Positions 34,261-43,232 of a DNA stretch of 64,000 bases are shown here, piece after piece (within the stretch, counting starts at the first letter, position 1; the number at the start of each line of letters is the position of its first letter). The position numbers and the translations under genes are program-made. Origin of the DNA: JBBQNJ01 sp038329845 (lineage in GTDB: Bacteria; Planctomycetota; Phycisphaerae; Tepidisphaerales; Tepidisphaeraceae); the NCBI GenBank assembly GCA_038329845.1, contig JBBQNJ010000017.1, positions 1-64,000 on the forward strand, written 5' to 3'. Under the pieces are notes generated by a model that made no database searches, was not told the origin of the DNA, and saw only the letters and a program-made list of their open reading frames with translations.

Positions 34261-37200
34261 GTGCCCTTGTCCACCGACACGGCGTATCTCGATGGCGGCA
34301 CCTTGTCGCTGAGCCTGTCGGCCAATCACGCGATCAAGACGCTAGTCATCTCCAGCGGGGCGATCAATTTCAACCTCGCGGACAAGCAGTTCAGCGCCTC
34401 GACCGCGACCGGCGAGGGCCTGGCGATCGACGAATATTACACCGCCAATGCCTCGCCGATCGTTCCCAGCCTCTCCGTCACGGGAATCGCCGGTTCGCAG
34501 TTCAACACCGGCAACCAGTTCGACATCGGTCCGGGCAGCACGTTCAATCTCGGCGCCAACGTCGCCGCCACCAGCTCGAACCTCGTGATCGGCTACGTCG
34601 ATGCCAACAACGTCACCACCCGGACCGCCACGGCCATTAACCGCGGAACATGGAACGTCAATGCCGGATTGATCGGCGGCAGCGGCGACGGCGCGCTGGA
34701 AATCCACGACGGGGCAAAGCTCACCGCCACCAGCTACTCGGTTTTCGAGATCGGCTCGCAGGCGGGGGTCAACGGCTCGATGCTGATCAAGGGCGCGGGA
34801 TCAAAGTTCAACGCCCGCAGACTGGACATCGGCGCCGAGGGCCATGGCGAGATGACGGTTGAAAACGGCGGGACGCTGACGGGGTCGGCTTACAGCCTAA
34901 TCATTAACTTGGGCCGCACCGCCGGCAGCACGGCTTCATTAACCTTGAAAGATGCCGGATCGTCGATCAACGCCGGCCATCTAGACTCCGGAGGCGGGAC
35001 GGGTCAATTGAACGTCAATGGTGGATCATTGGTAGCCTCGTTCCTTTCGTTAGGCGCTCAAAGCACCGTCAATATCACCGGCGGGACGGTTCAGACGTAC
35101 CACGCCACAGTGGGCGGCGGGTTCACCTTCACTGACGGGCAGTGGACCAGTGGAACAATTACTCGTGGCTCAGCGACCACTCTTGGCGATGGAATCGGCA
35201 CCGCGGGGTCCACCAAGCTGACGCTGACCAGCGGGTATTGGGAACATCCGCTCCACATTTCGAATCACAGCGAAGCGAACGGTGGCTTGGTTCTCAAGTC
35301 GGACGCCGAAGTCGAGCTACGAGGACGCCTGCACACCACCACCCTGAATCTCGAGGCCGGTTCCACATTCCGGCTGGGCGTGGACTCGACCAGCTCGCCG
35401 CTGCTTCGCGTTTCGGACATCTCCGGTGCCGGCTCGTTTATCTGGAATCGCGGGGCGATCGAAGACACCGACGACCTGGCCCTTTCCGCCAGCTCGCCTC
35501 TGCCCGCGGCGATCAACCTCAACGCCGACCGGCACCTCTACGTCACCGGCGCGCTGACGATCGGCAACGGTGCCAGCGTCAATCTCGCAACCGGTGGCAA
35601 TCTCTCGGCCGCCTCCATCGCCCAGACCGGGACCGGGCAGTTCAACTATACTGGCGGGGTTCTCGAGCTGACCAGCGCCGCCAGTTCTCTCACGTTCGAT
35701 TCGGCGGGTTTGATCCGCACGAACACCACCATTGGCGGCGACAACCGGATCACCACCGCCGGTGAAATCCGCATCGGCGATCGAGACCTGACCATCAGCG
35801 CCCCGTACCGAACCTGGCAGCCTGATCTTCGCGCCACGAACATCGCGTTTGATCTTGGCGCTACCGGCAAAGTGAAGTTCGCGTCTGGGAACGTTCTGGT
35901 CAACGGCGATGCCGTCATTGGCGGCGCTGAGGGAATTCTGGACGGGAGCGGAATCGCTACGAACGTCGAATTCGACGTTCAGCAGTTGTCGATCTCCAAA
36001 GACATGGCCACGCCGACCAACCTGCGGATCGCCGATGGAACGACGTTCACCGTCAGCAGTCCCACTTACTCTGGAGGCGCGCTCTTGGCGGACGAGACCA
36101 CGGTCAAAGTGGGAACCAACGCCGCCTTCCGCGTCACCGGTGGACAATGCTACATCGCTGGAATTGCCGCGGGAAGTCAAGTTCAATTCAGCGGCGGCTG
36201 GCTCGACATCAATTCGCCAGGCATTATCGGCGGAGACATCGTCGGCGATGCCGCCGTCCCCACCGTGACGGTGGGAGCCTACTCAACACTCGATGTGGGT
36301 GATGGCTATTCTCCGACCAATACCGGCAATGACCTGGCCATCGCCTCCGGCGCAACGCTGCGGATCGACCAGGGCGATGTCCGTGTGAACGGCCACGCCG
36401 ACCTTACCGGCGGAACCCTGGAGTTGATCAAGGGGAAAATCTCCATCTCCGGCGACGCCAAGGTCCCCAACCTGACAATCGGTGCCAACCAGAACGCGTA
36501 CATCAGCGGCACCGCCACAATGGATGCGCACACGCTCACCGTCGCCGATGGCGGTGTGCTGTCCGTCGGCGGCATCAACTCGATCAACGGCGGAACCCTT
36601 CGTTACGATGGCGGACGTCTGACCGTCCGCTCGGACAGCACCCTGGGCGCTGCCGGCTCCATCGCAACCGCCACGACAACGACCGACCTGGATGCGGGAG
36701 ATACCCTTGGGTCGCACTCAGCCCCTGTTACTCTTACCGTCGGCGCGGGGCATACTCTGAATCTCAATAACGGGGGAACTCTCAGCGCCGCGAATCTTGC
36801 GGTGGCGCCCACCGGAACATTGAACTACACCGGCGGCACTCTCGAATTGAACTCGCTGTACATCGGCAGCGGCGGGTTGCTGGGCGCCAACGTCACCATC
36901 GGCGATGCGGCCGTCACAGTCACCACTTGGAACCAATCCCTGGACCTGGACAACCTCACCATCGGCGACGGCACCACCCCGGGCGCCGGGCAACTCACTG
37001 TCGCCAAACGTGGTACCGTGTATGTCGGCGGAACAACCACCATCTCGGTGGGTTCCAACATCGCCGTCAGCGACGGTGGATCGTTCGGCACGTGGCAATT
37101 GGTTGGAACGTCGTATTCCACCAGCGGTTCGGGAACGTTTAACGTTTGGGGCACTGTTCCGGATGTCAGCGGACCGACGGCTATCGGACCGGGAACCCGC

Positions 37201-37803
37201 TTCCGCGTCCCGAGTTTTGGCATCGGCGGCGGCGGCGTGGTGAATGTGAATCTCGGCGGCATCCTCGAGTCCGCAGTCGAGGTCAAGGCCGGCGGGAGAC
37301 TGCTTGGCCGAGGGCGCGTCGAAGGCTCGATCAGCAACGCCGGCACCGTCGCCCCGGGCGCTTCTCCGGGAACGCTCGAGCTTGTCGGAGATTACACCCA
37401 GGAAACCGGCGGGACGCTCGAAATAGAGCTGGGACGCACCAATTCCGGCTTGATCAGCGATCTGCTCGACATCAACGGCAGCGCCAGCCTCGACGGAATC
37501 CTCAAGGTCGTCATCGACACGACTTCCGCAGGCCAGATCGGATATACCGCCGCCCGCGGCGATGCGTTCCAGTTCCTCTCGGCCGACACCATCAACGGCA
37601 GCTTCGCCAACTATCAGATGCCCAACCTGGGCAACGGTCTGTTCTGGTACCTGGTCGATTCTTCCGCCGGTCCGACCCACGGATTGACGCTCCTGGTCGA
37701 AAACAGCAGCTTCGGCGGCGGAACGCTCATCCCCGAACCTGCCGGTCTGGTGCTGCTGGCCCTTCCCATGGTCCTGCTGGGACGCCGCCGGCGAACGCAT
37801 TGA
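34261..37803 (+). CDS. Large repetitive PEP-CTERM surface protein
   Basis: At least 1180 residues of Gly/Thr/Ala/Asn-rich repeats such as GGTLSLSLS, LNVNGGSLVAS and SVNLATGGNLSAAS, typical of right-handed beta-helix passenger domains. The C-terminus is a PEP-CTERM sorting signal: IPEPAGLVLLALPMVLLG followed by RRRRTH. Such proteins are exported, processed by an exosortase-type system and kept in the envelope or matrix. The signal peptide lies upstream in frame but is cut off by a TAA, so the nominal GTG start at 34261 lies in mature sequence. Adhesion or matrix binding is a family-level guess. Confidence 0.8.
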   Translation: MPLSTDTAYLDGGTLSLSLSANHAIKTLVISSGAINFNLADKQFSASTATGEGLAIDEYYTANASPIVPSLSVTGIAGSQFNTGNQFDIGPGSTFNLGANVAATSSNLVIGYVDANNVTTRTATAINRGTWNVNAGLIGGSGDGALEIHDGAKLTATSYSVFEIGSQAGVNGSMLIKGAGSKFNARRLDIGAEGHGEMTVENGGTLTGSAYSLIINLGRTAGSTASLTLKDAGSSINAGHLDSGGGTGQLNVNGGSLVASFLSLGAQSTVNITGGTVQTYHATVGGGFTFTDGQWTSGTITRGSATTLGDGIGTAGSTKLTLTSGYWEHPLHISNHSEANGGLVLKSDAEVELRGRLHTTTLNLEAGSTFRLGVDSTSSPLLRVSDISGAGSFIWNRGAIEDTDDLALSASSPLPAAINLNADRHLYVTGALTIGNGASVNLATGGNLSAASIAQTGTGQFNYTGGVLELTSAASSLTFDSAGLIRTNTTIGGDNRITTAGEIRIGDRDLTISAPYRTWQPDLRATNIAFDLGATGKVKFASGNVLVNGDAVIGGAEGILDGSGIATNVEFDVQQLSISKDMATPTNLRIADGTTFTVSSPTYSGGALLADETTVKVGTNAAFRVTGGQCYIAGIAAGSQVQFSGGWLDINSPGIIGGDIVGDAAVPTVTVGAYSTLDVGDGYSPTNTGNDLAIASGATLRIDQGDVRVNGHADLTGGTLELIKGKISISGDAKVPNLTIGANQNAYISGTATMDAHTLTVADGGVLSVGGINSINGGTLRYDGGRLTVRSDSTLGAAGSIATATTTTDLDAGDTLGSHSAPVTLTVGAGHTLNLNNGGTLSAANLAVAPTGTLNYTGGTLELNSLYIGSGGLLGANVTIGDAAVTVTTWNQSLDLDNLTIGDGTTPGAGQLTVAKRGTVYVGGTTTISVGSNIAVSDGGSFGTWQLVGTSYSTSGSGTFNVWGTVPDVSGPTAIGPGTRFRVPSFGIGGGGVVNVNLGGILESAVEVKAGGRLLGRGRVEGSISNAGTVAPGASPGTLELVGDYTQETGGTLEIELGRTNSGLISDLLDINGSASLDGILKVVIDTTSAGQIGYTAARGDAFQFLSADTINGSFANYQMPNLGNGLFWYLVDSSAGPTHGLTLLVENSSFGGGTLIPEPAGLVLLALPMVLLGRRRRTH

Positions 37804-37960
37804 TTCTCTTGTTCAACTGGACCCACGCGATCCGGCCCGGGGCAATTCGCCCGGGCCGATCGCATTGATGGGTTCCTCTTGTCCCGGACAATTGACCCCG
37901 CCCTTTGGACGTGGCGCGAAATACCGTGGCCAGTCTCTATCCCGCGCCGCGCGGCGATCG

Positions 37961-38000
37961 CCTATATCCGCTCGGCCGCGCCTATATCCGCTCGGCCGCG
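37961..38000. repeat. 20-bp perfect tandem duplication at lysA stop
   Basis: The sequence CCTATATCCGCTCGGCCGCG occurs twice head to tail. The second copy encodes the last residues of lysA on the minus strand and its stop, so the first copy is a fresh duplicate of the gene end. Confidence 0.9.
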
Positions 38001-39265
38001 ACCAGGTCCTCATAGGTTTCGCGCCGACGGATCAGCCGATGCGACGAGCCTTCGACCAGAATTTCCGGCGCCCTCGGGCGGTTGTTGTAATTACTGCTCA
38101 TCGAAAATCCGTACGCGCCGGCGGTAAACACCGCCAGCAGATCGCCGCGCTTCGTCGGCGGCAGCGGGCGATTAACCGCGAGGTAGTCGCCGCTTTCACA
38201 GATCGGGCCGACCACATCGACGATCTCGGCCGGCTTGGGCGCCACGTCCTTGCCGCGATGGTGCGGAATGTTCTGCGCATCGGGATTCGTCGGCCAGATG
38301 AAGTGATACGACTCATACAACGTCGGGCGGATCAGGTCGTTCATCGCCGCATCCACGATGACGAACTTGCGCGTTCCCCCCAGCTTGCGGTACAGCACCC
38401 GGGTGAGCAGGATCCCCGCGTTGCCGACGATGTATCGCCCCGGTTCCAACGCGATGCGGTAGGGCTTGTTCGCCAACAACGGCATCAGCGCCCGGGCATG
38501 TTCGGTCACGGGCAGGGCCTGGTCCGGACGCTCGTAATTCACCCCGAACCCGCCGCCAAGGTCCAGCCACTCGATCTTGTGTCCCCGCGCCGTCAGCCGA
38601 TCAATCAAGTCCGTGACTTTCTTCACCGCTTCGACATAGGGCTGGATCTCGTACACCGGTGAGCCGATGTGGATGTGAATCCCGGCGATGCGAAGGTGCT
38701 TGAGATCGCGGTACTGCTCGAACACACGCTCGCAGCGCTCGATGTCCACCCCGAACTTCGTTTCCTTCTTGCCCGTCGTCGTTTTCACATGGGTGTGCGG
38801 ATCGACATCCGGGTTCACCCGGATCGCCCCCACCGCCGACTTACCCAGCTCCCCCGCGATCCGATCGATGTTCTCGATCTCGGCCTCCGACTCGATGTTA
38901 AACGCCGCGATCCCCGCATGGATCGCATCGACAATCTCGCGGTCGGTCTTGCCCACGCCGGCGTAAATAATCTTGCCCGGATCGGCCCCCGCCTGCATCG
39001 CCCGATACAGTTCCCCGCCGCTGGTCACGTCGAACCCGCATCCTTGGGCGGCGAGCAGTTTGCAGATGTGGAGATTGCCGCAGCTCTTGATCGAATAGCA
39101 GAGCGTGGCGTTGACGGGCCTGAACGCCTCGGCGAGCTGGCGATAATGATGTAACAGCGTTTGCGATGAGTAGACGTACGCCGGGGTTCCGAATTCCTCG
39201 GCAATCCGGCTTACCGGAACATCTTCGCAATACAGCTCACCGTCGCGATAGCGGAAAAAGTCCAT
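37982..39265 (-). CDS. lysA: Diaminopimelate decarboxylase
   Basis: 427 residues. It decarboxylates meso-diaminopimelate to lysine using PLP. The cofactor Lys is in CYSIKSCGNLH, the Gly-rich phosphate loop in LGGGFGVNYERP, and EPGRYIVGNAG, GPICESGDYLA (with the catalytic Cys) and AGAYGFSMSSNYN are conserved. Start at the ATG at 39265 where the fold begins (MDFFRYRDGELYCEDVPVS). It stands alone with no other lysine genes nearby. Confidence 0.96.
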   Translation of the reverse strand: MDFFRYRDGELYCEDVPVSRIAEEFGTPAYVYSSQTLLHHYRQLAEAFRPVNATLCYSIKSCGNLHICKLLAAQGCGFDVTSGGELYRAMQAGADPGKIIYAGVGKTDREIVDAIHAGIAAFNIESEAEIENIDRIAGELGKSAVGAIRVNPDVDPHTHVKTTTGKKETKFGVDIERCERVFEQYRDLKHLRIAGIHIHIGSPVYEIQPYVEAVKKVTDLIDRLTARGHKIEWLDLGGGFGVNYERPDQALPVTEHARALMPLLANKPYRIALEPGRYIVGNAGILLTRVLYRKLGGTRKFVIVDAAMNDLIRPTLYESYHFIWPTNPDAQNIPHHRGKDVAPKPAEIVDVVGPICESGDYLAVNRPLPPTKRGDLLAVFTAGAYGFSMSSNYNNRPRAPEILVEGSSHRLIRRRETYEDLVAAERI

Positions 39266-39839
39266 TCCGGCGATTGTCCCGCAATCGACGGACGTTGTAA
39301 ATCGCCCCATCCAGCGGTTTGCCTTTTGGGGCGAATGACAGTTTCCGACGCCCACCAGGGAGCCATAGGTCTGGTCATCGAAGTCGGGTTCTTCGTTAAG
39401 CCAGGAAACCTGCGCCGGTCGGGTCCGCTCATCGCCGTCGCGACGGCAATCGCACTCCCGCACCGCAACCCCTGCGGCCTTGATCGGCGTTCACCAGCGT
39501 GTATCGGCGGTTTCTACTTCCGGATCCTTGGCGGGTTCGCGCCTGATTGGGCGCGGTCTCAAATTATCAACCGCCGATGAACGCAGAAAAACGCCGATGC
39601 CGAGAGCGTGTCGGTTAGAATTCAGCGCGCCGATGCTACAGGTCGTATCTCTGCGCTTCGTTTCTGCTCGGCGCCGTAGGTTCGAGGGATTAAGTTCGAT
39701 CGGGATTCACGGGATAAACTGTATTTACAGGATATGGAGCTCGAGCCGGTCTGCGGCGCGCCTCAATCCTGTGCATCCTGGTTCTTGATCCTTGGTCCGG
39801 CGCGAGTCATGCTTCGGCGATTGGAGAACGGCCCATTCA
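39266..39839. other. Intergenic region with repetitive intergenic motifs
   Basis: No gene recognised. Around 39700-39800 are phrases like GATTCACGGGATAAAC, TATTTACAGGATA and AATCCTGTGCATCCTGG, a style of degenerate ACAGGAT/ATCCTG repeat common between genes in many bacteria. Part of the region is the upstream area of lysA. Confidence 0.5.
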
Positions 39840-41612
39840 TCAGGCCGCTTCCAGCAGTAATGCCCGACGGCCGGCCCAACGAAGTCGTCGATACGCGCGG
39901 ACCGAAACATTGCCGCTTTCCAGCAGCGGCCCCAGCAGTTCGGCGGTCAAGTCTGCCTGATCCACCAGCAACCGAAGCGCCGGGAACTGGTGGGTGTCGA
40001 TGGCGAATTGCGGCATCGCCATGCCCAGCAGCGGGCGGTTCTCGATCAACCAGCGATACCCTTGAGCTATGGCGCGCAGATCGCCCAGACCCTTTCGGGC
40101 GGCGGCGACAAGCACCAGCCGGCGCTCGCGGTTGACCGCCAGCCGCGCCGCCGGATCGCCCGGGGGGCGGACCGGGCAGGCGATTAGCCCTTCATTCGAA
40201 CTCGAGTTCTGCATCACGGCATCAAGAATCGCCTCGGCGTCGTCCTCGTTGCCGGACAGCTCGATCACGTCGCTCTCATGCTCGGAAGCCTGCGCTAGCT
40301 GAAGCGTAGGGATCGACGCCGCGGCGCCAACCGTGGGGGGCGCGACACGTTCGGCTGCGAGGTTCGTTGGCGCGACCTGCTGAGGCGGGGGGGCTGATCC
40401 GCCGGATTGGGTTGCCGGTGCCGATGCCCCGATCGAGATTGCCGGTGCTGATGCGCCGGACTGGGTTGCCGGTGCCGATGCCCCGGTTTGGCCCGCAGGC
40501 ACCGATGCACTGGACTGGATTGCCGGCGAGGGAGAAGGCGAAGGGGAAGGCGCGGGAACAGGCATCGGGATTACGAAATCGGCCACTGGGATTTCGCTGG
40601 GCGTTGCGTCGAACGACGGCTCATTCACGGTCTCTCCCTCGGCGATCAGACCCGCGGACGGCACCGGCATCGCCGACATTGCCGAAATGGTCGGTGCGGC
40701 CGCCGTTGCCGCACACCCCGGACGCGGCGAATCGGCCCGGTCTCGATGCACCGACAGGAATCCCGACAACACCTGCCATTGCACCCCCGCCGCCAGTTGC
40801 GACTTATCGTGCATGGGGCGACAGCTCATCACCACCTGCTCGCCGATCCCCGCCGCCGCGGTCTTGCGGATCGAAGGCTCCGAATGCAGCGTCCAATGAA
40901 GAAACTGGCAGCAGACGCTCTCGAGCTTGCGGAACACCCTTGTCGCCTGCGGCTCGTCCTGGACATCGAGCAACGCCAGCGACAGCTTGGGATGATGCAG
41001 GTCGCACAGCCCCTTAAGCGTGCGATAGCACGAGACGATCCCATCATGGTCGCAGGTGCTAAGCAGCACCCAATGATCGATCTGGCGCAGCACCCCCCGC
41101 GCTTCGGGAGCGCGAATCGCCGGCAGAACGATCAACCACCGGTCCACGTCGAAGTTCAGTTCCTCGAGCATCTGGCTCATGCGCCGGGGATCGAACGATT
41201 CGATCGTCTCGGCCGCCGGAGCGGTGTGTCCCACGGCGATTCGCCCCGGCGGATCGAAGCAGGTGACGCGGAAATCGGCCGGATCCACCTGGATCACCCC
41301 GACGCGCTCGCCCGCGGCCGCGAGATGCCGGGCGTATTCACGCACCCGATCGAGCTGGTGGCCGTTCAGATGCGCGCCCAGAATCGCCATCACTTCGGCC
41401 CCGTCGCGGGCGGCGGGTTCCGCTTCGCCGAACACCTGCGCGAACTCCTCAGGGGTCAGGTCGATGCTGGTCTGCGGACGCGCTGATTCGCCCGGGGCCG
41501 GCGGACGGCGCCGGGGGCGCGCCGCCCCGCCCGTCTGCCGATCGCGCACGCTCGAAAGGAAAAGATGGCTGATCTCGCTCAAGGACCGCTTTGGACGCTC
41601 GTCGTCGGACAT
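39840..41612 (-). CDS. Large protein downstream of ParA fusion, unknown
   Basis: 590 residues. The N-terminal part begins with a hydrophilic Arg/Pro-rich tail, then an alpha/beta domain (EVMAILGAHLNGHQLDRVRE, GVIQVDPADFRVTCFDPPGR and DRWLIVLPAIRAPEARG) reminiscent of a SIMIBI fold without a Walker A motif. A low-complexity linker with repeats of ASAPATQSG follows around residues 345-420, then a C-terminal helical region (about 490-590). It starts 60 bases after the ParA-CBM48 gene on the same strand, so partnership is likely. Confidence 0.7.
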   Translation of the reverse strand: MSDDERPKRSLSEISHLFLSSVRDRQTGGAARPRRRPPAPGESARPQTSIDLTPEEFAQVFGEAEPAARDGAEVMAILGAHLNGHQLDRVREYARHLAAAGERVGVIQVDPADFRVTCFDPPGRIAVGHTAPAAETIESFDPRRMSQMLEELNFDVDRWLIVLPAIRAPEARGVLRQIDHWVLLSTCDHDGIVSCYRTLKGLCDLHHPKLSLALLDVQDEPQATRVFRKLESVCCQFLHWTLHSEPSIRKTAAAGIGEQVVMSCRPMHDKSQLAAGVQWQVLSGFLSVHRDRADSPRPGCAATAAAPTISAMSAMPVPSAGLIAEGETVNEPSFDATPSEIPVADFVIPMPVPAPSPSPSPSPAIQSSASVPAGQTGASAPATQSGASAPAISIGASAPATQSGGSAPPPQQVAPTNLAAERVAPPTVGAAASIPTLQLAQASEHESDVIELSGNEDDAEAILDAVMQNSSSNEGLIACPVRPPGDPAARLAVNRERRLVLVAAARKGLGDLRAIAQGYRWLIENRPLLGMAMPQFAIDTHQFPALRLLVDQADLTAELLGPLLESGNVSVRAYRRLRWAGRRALLLEAA

Positions 41613-41672
41613 GGCGGATGTCGTTTCCTAAAAGTCGAACCCACGGGCAATCCATCACGCGATTGAGGCGAT

Positions 41673-43028
41673 TCAGTCCACCTCGACGACGTTGTTCAGC
41701 TCCCCGAACTGATTCGTCTCCACGTACTGGTTGTTCGGATCGGTCAACCAACGCCCATCGACCACAAACCGGTAGCGATAACGCCCCGGACGAAGCGGCA
41801 GTGCCGTCCGCCATTCCCCGGTGCGGCTCGATGCCAACGGCGTCGAGACCGCCGACCAGTTGTTGAAATCCCCGGCGACCAGCACCTTCTGCGCCTCGTC
41901 GAATCTCGCCGCGAAAATCACCTCGTCGCCAACTTGGCGGGCCCCGTAGAACTCCTCGATCTTCTGTTCGGTGGTCTTGGTCGGCGACGCCACGACGGCT
42001 TCGGCCGGATGATCCACCGGCACCGATTCGTTCAATCGGGCGGCGATTCGCGGACCGAACTGCTCTTCAGCAGTCACGATGCCAGGTTCGGTCGCGAGAG
42101 ATACGGTCGCGGGCGATTCGATCGCCGCCACCGCCGTCCCCATGGCATTGGCACCGTTTCGACCGAACTGGTAATTGGCCAGTTGCGCCAGTTGTTTAGC
42201 CCGCTTGACCAACTCCGCCGGACGCGACAATGGCTCGTTCGCCGACGCCTCGATATCGACCGGACGATGGCCCATCAATTCCCGGGCGAGATTGACAAAA
42301 TCCTTGTATCCGCGACTTCCCGGATCGTATTCGGTGATCGGCTGGCCGAAGCTGGCGGCCTCCTTCAACTTGGTGTTAAAGTTCACCGTGCTGACCATGA
42401 GATAGTCGCGGAATTTTGCCCGCAACTCGTTGAGGACTTCCCGCGCCAGCTTGGTGCGCGTGTCATAGAGCGTCGGCAGCACGCGGATAAGAATCTCCTT
42501 GCCGCAGCGCTCGCGCAGCACTTCGAGCGTCTCCATCATCCGCGCCAGACCGTGCAGGCTGAAGTACCCCGTCTCGACCGGGACGATCACCTCGTCGCAC
42601 GCCCGCAACGCATTGAACGTGAGCAACCCCACGCTCGGCGGGCAGTCGATGATGCACCACTCGTAGGCGTCTTTCGCCGTCGCCAGCGATTCGAGCAACC
42701 GGTCTTCCCGCCCGGGACGCCCGGCGAAGACCTGCTCGAACGCCGCCAACTTGATGTTCGACGGTGCCAGGTCGAAGTCCGAGGCGATCTGCCAGACGAT
42801 CTCGGCCACCTTCGCCACTTTCCCGTCGCGCGGCTCGATCAACGTGTCGTAGATCGTCCGCTCGATCTGCTCTTCGGGCACGGCCAGGCCGACCCCGCAA
42901 TGGCCCTGAGGGTCCATGTCGGCCAGCAGCGTCTTGTGGCCCAGCCGGGCCAGGCAGGCGGCGAGATTGATGCTCGTGGTGGTCTTCCCGCAGCCACCCT
43001 TCTGATTGATGATCGCAATCGTGCGCAT
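41673..43028 (-). CDS. ParA-type ATPase fused to CBM48/AMPK-type glycogen-binding domain
   Basis: 451 residues. Residues 1-255 are a ParA/Soj ATPase with deviant Walker A KGGCGKTTT, Walker A' LADMDPQGH and CIIDCPPSVGLLTFNAL. A linker of about 110 residues follows. Residues 365-451 form an E-set, carbohydrate-binding module 48-like domain: KVLVAGDFNNWSAVSTPL, RYRYRFVVDGRWLTDPNNQY. CBM48/AMPK-beta modules bind glycogen or starch. ParA ATPases position chromosomes, plasmids or large complexes, so glycogen-linked positioning is conceivable but unproven. AAGGAAGG precedes the ATG. No parB lies next to it. Confidence 0.88.
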   Translation of the reverse strand: MRTIAIINQKGGCGKTTTSINLAACLARLGHKTLLADMDPQGHCGVGLAVPEEQIERTIYDTLIEPRDGKVAKVAEIVWQIASDFDLAPSNIKLAAFEQVFAGRPGREDRLLESLATAKDAYEWCIIDCPPSVGLLTFNALRACDEVIVPVETGYFSLHGLARMMETLEVLRERCGKEILIRVLPTLYDTRTKLAREVLNELRAKFRDYLMVSTVNFNTKLKEAASFGQPITEYDPGSRGYKDFVNLARELMGHRPVDIEASANEPLSRPAELVKRAKQLAQLANYQFGRNGANAMGTAVAAIESPATVSLATEPGIVTAEEQFGPRIAARLNESVPVDHPAEAVVASPTKTTEQKIEEFYGARQVGDEVIFAARFDEAQKVLVAGDFNNWSAVSTPLASSRTGEWRTALPLRPGRYRYRFVVDGRWLTDPNNQYVETNQFGELNNVVEVD

Positions 43029-43232
43029 GATTCGACCTTCCTTGGCTTGCAAACGACCGTTCCTTCGGTCGCCGATTCGCACCCGCTCGCCGGGCGACGA
43101 ACGCCGCCGGCCATGAGCAGGCCCTGTTCCGATGTCATCGACGGTTCACCGCTTGAAACTTGAGCATTATGGGACAACCCGCCCGCCCCCGCGAACCGGG
43201 CCGATGAATCCGGTACAATCTCCGTCCAATCG

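Noticed and set aside
36718..37800. Long minus-strand frame inside the surface protein gene
   Set aside because: Antisense of Gly/Thr/Ala-rich repeats stays open by composition; no domain seen.
39266..39480. Lysine riboswitch upstream of lysA
   Set aside because: No recognisable lysine aptamer helices or conserved junction found before the ATG.
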